Assembly: GCF_000003195.3 (NCBI RefSeq)
Contig: NC_012872.2
Span: 930,001 to 994,000, forward strand
Direction of reading: 5' to 3'
Source: Sorghum bicolor
Lineage: Eukaryota; Streptophyta; Magnoliopsida; Poales; Poaceae
Length of the DNA: 64,000 nt
The position numbers and the translations under genes were made by a program. Positions 61,496-64,000 of this stretch are shown one piece after another. The first letter of the stretch is position 1; every line of letters starts with the position of its first letter. A model generated the notes under the pieces. That model had not been told where the DNA came from. It saw only the letters and a program-made list of their open reading frames with translations, and ran no database searches.

Positions 61496-61867
61496 CATGC
61501 AGTTAGCATTGCAAGAGGTTATTCGGCACAGATTTGTCCTAGTGTGTGCCCGCCATCGTATCTCCTCGAGCGGAAAACTCCATCATCGAGATGTCCACTT
61601 GACTTTTAGAGCTACTGTTGATTATTGTAAGTTAGTTTTATTAAAAACAGAATTGGAGCACTATCTGAAAATTACGTGTAGTTTGAAAAGTAATGCATCT
61701 CATTACTTATTTGATATTTAATTCATCAAAATTTGGTCATACTCTAGAAAGAGGGTTTGATTTGTTCCGCGCTACTTCAGCAGTACTTTTCTAATAATAT
61801 TTTTTTTCTCATAATAAATCAGCATAAGCATGAACGTCACAAGCGGATCCATATTCATGATACGGTG

Positions 61868-62034
61868 CAGTGGCGAAGCTACTTGTGAATTAGGGGCTGC
61901 ATTTGCACCCCCAAAACTTATAAAACAGTGATTATGTCTAAAATTTCATCATATATGCACCCTATATGGAAGATGTCTATGCATCTACACAAGCTAAGTG
62001 CACCTCCATCTAATTTGCTCTAGCTTCGTCACTG
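61868..62034. mobile_element. hAT-like MITE with exact 8-bp target duplication
   Basis: CAGTGGCGAAGCTA and TCTAGCTTCGTCACTG are inverted ends of a 167-bp element. ATACGGTG stands at 61860-61867 and 62035-62042. CAG ends and an 8-bp duplication are the hAT pattern. Confidence 0.9.
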
Positions 62035-62042
62035 ATACGGTG

Positions 62043-62186
62043 TGTAGCCGCACCTTCAAAAAATGTGAAAAACAGTGATTGTTATGTTCAATTTATGACC
62101 TACGTACACCCGTATGATAAAAATCTATACGTCCACAAGACTAGCATACTCCCTTGAATTTGAATTTGCTCTAGCTCCGCCGCTAT
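62043..62186. mobile_element. Diverged second copy of the hAT-like MITE
   Basis: AACAGTGATTGTTATGTTCAA.. through TTTGCTCTAGCTCCGCCGCT parallels the right two thirds of the element just before it. Confidence 0.5.
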
Positions 62187-62205
62187 AAACATAAGTCAAA
62201 TTTTA

Positions 62206-62439
62206 GGCCTTGTTTAGTTTTCAAATTTTTTTAATTTTGGGCATTGTAGCATTTTCGTTTTAATTTGGTAATTAGTATCCAATCATGGACTAACTAGACT
62301 CAAAAGATTTATCTCGTGATTTACAGTCAAACAGTGTAATTAGTTTTAGTTTTTGACTATATTTAGTGCTATATGCACGTGTCGCAATATTCGATATGAC
62401 GGAGAATCTTGAAAAGTTTTTGTTTTTTGGATGAACTAA
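62206..62439. mobile_element. GGCCTTGTTTAG-family MITE, right end interrupted
   Basis: The left end GGCCTTGTTTAGTTTTC after TTA is intact. The right end GATGAACTAA stops where the next copy begins. Confidence 0.75.
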
Positions 62440-62681
62440 GGCCTTGTTTAGATGTGAATTTTTTTTGGATTTCGCTATTGTAGCACTTTCGTTTGTTTGT
62501 GTCAAATATTGTCCAATTATAGACTAAATAAGGTCAAAAGACTCGTCTCGCGATTTACAGACAAATTGTGTAATTAATTTTTATTTTTATCTATATTTAG
62601 TGCATCATGCATATGCCGCAAGATTCGATGTGGCGGGAAATCTCGAAAACTTTTTGGTTTTGTGATGAACTAAACAAGGCC
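62440..62681. mobile_element. GGCCTTGTTTAG-family MITE, inserted into the preceding copy
   Basis: GGCCTTGTTTAGATGTG to GATGAACTAAACAAGGCC, with TAA at 62437-62439 and 62682-62684. It landed in the terminal repeat of its sibling. Confidence 0.85.
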
Positions 62682-62689
62682 TAAGCAAG

Positions 62690-63955
62690 ACAATAGCTAA
62701 ACAAACAAGCCAAATTTTAGCTAAACAAACAAGGCCGGTCCTGACTCGTGACGACCTGCCTCTGTCGCTGTTGGATGTTGCTGTAACAAGAACAGGATTA
62801 GGAAAGGAATGCAGTGGAAAGGGAACGGAACACTCTCAGCTCATCCGATCCAATCCCACTCGACTCTACCACTGACTGTGCAATTGACGGTGATTTGACT
62901 TTGATGGTGACGTTTTGGTAGCTCCAATAATATGGGTGTAGTAGACGGTAATGATTTGGAGAGGGTCCCGGGCAGGGTGCTGGATTTGTCTCTAGAGAGT
63001 AGAGAGCGCAGACAGAGAGGCGTCTCCATCTCCATCTGATGCACATGCATGCATGCAATTGTACCGATGGATCGGGGGTCACCACCATACTCCTACTACT
63101 CTACTCCCTCCAAGTGTTTGTTGTAGCAGGTGCAGTAGCGAACAAGCAAATGAATGAAAACTTTGCATATTGTTTCTCTATCAGCATGCAGCATATAGTA
63201 TAGTCGTACGAGCTAGTATTTTGTTTCCCATCCCACTCCCACATACTATGGGATTGGGACGTTATTTCTCTCATCGTCAAATCCTGTTAGGGCGGGCGGG
63301 CGGGCAGGCAGCATTCAGCAATCAGCACGAAGCAGGAACAGGAAATGAAAGTGAAACCGCGTACAATCAGCAATCAGCGCCAAGCTGTTGACACGTCATC
63401 CATTTGACAAGTCTGTGTGGATGGATGTGGTAATAAACCTGCAGCTTTTCGTGCCGCCGCCCCGATGTGCGAGACGCAGAGCTTGCTGCCTTGTGCGTCC
63501 GCAGCGCCATTAATTTGGAGGCGTCTTATTCTGATCCACGACTGCACGTTGCAATTGCACCGAGCAGCGAGCACCGTGCTACGACTCTCCATTTGGGCGT
63601 CTCTGCTTGTCTACTGTTGTTTCAAGGAAGTTCCAAGCCTTTTAGCTTTCCTGGTCTTCTCTCAACGACTGACGGAATCTCTGATACTCGACCGCTCTGC
63701 AACTTTCCCCTGCTTGTTACAGTTCTCTCCTACCCTACCGACGGCAGAACGGAGGATTAAAACAGGATAGTATGTAATAGTAGCGATGAAAGCAGAGAGA
63801 GAGTTGTTTGCTGTTTCCAGTTTAAAAACCACACAGTTGAGAGTTGAAGGAGACGCATGCAAGGAGCTACCCATAGCTACTAGTTGATGCCGATGGGCAT
63901 GCATGCAATTTGCGTCGTCCTTGCATTGGCTCCATCGGCTGGATAATGTGAAACA

Positions 63956-63956
<1 letters not shown>
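62690..63956. other. Intergenic DNA, no gene seen
   Basis: Mixed-composition DNA with short microsatellite-like runs (CATGCATG, GGGCGGGC) but no recognisable gene. Confidence 0.5.

Positions 63957-64000
<44 letters not shown>
63957..64000. repeat. (TA)n microsatellite running off the window
   Basis: At least 22 uninterrupted TA units to the last base. Confidence 0.97.

Overview
The window is nuclear DNA of a grass, most likely Sorghum or another Andropogoneae. The basis is the spliced plant genes with GT-AG introns, very GC-rich first exons, and about eleven copies of a Tourist-like MITE with GGCCTTGTTTAG ends, a repeat I know to be very abundant in sorghum. Species is an inference; no marker sequence was searched.

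Positions 1-10712 are the 5' part of an LTR retrotransposon lying on the minus strand. It is a Ty3-gypsy element of the Tat lineage: gag, protease, reverse transcriptase, two RNase H domains, and an integrase whose catalytic core is deleted. Its 5' LTR is at 9926-10712. Downstream of pol, on the opposite (+) strand, lies an intron-containing extra gene with a coiled coil and a twice-occurring Trp/Arg-rich module. The far (3') LTR is outside the window to the left. Several breaks show that the copy is not autonomous.

Positions 10713-18500 hold no convincing gene. They contain a diverged tandem duplication of about 1-2 kb units, nested small transposons, an insertion with a (TA)n-flanked MITE, and an AT-rich inverted-repeat element preceded by a patchwork of copied fragments.

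Five host genes follow. (1) An S-type anion channel of the SLAH2/3 type, minus strand, 18569-20676. (2) A PDCD7-like U11/U12 snRNP 59 kDa protein, minus strand, 27981-31552, eight exons. (3) An AAA-ATPase with an N-terminal hydrophobic segment, plus strand, 35671-42995, fifteen exons, with a Helitron in intron 7. (4) A reticulon-like (RTNLB) ER membrane-shaping protein, minus strand, 44107-45921, five exons. (5) A membrane-associated kinase regulator (MAKR) family protein, plus strand, 55783-57177, two exons. Every exon junction in these five models was checked for splice dinucleotides and reading phase. The genes are functionally unrelated; nothing suggests a cluster.

The spaces between genes are dense in MITEs and small DNA transposons, many with readable target-site duplications. 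They include Stowaway copies, one of them split by an 806-bp MULE, plus hAT-like and PIF/Harbinger-like elements and a diverged segmental duplication at about 50.9-54.8 kb. I found no tRNA, rRNA, CRISPR array or convincing miRNA precursor.
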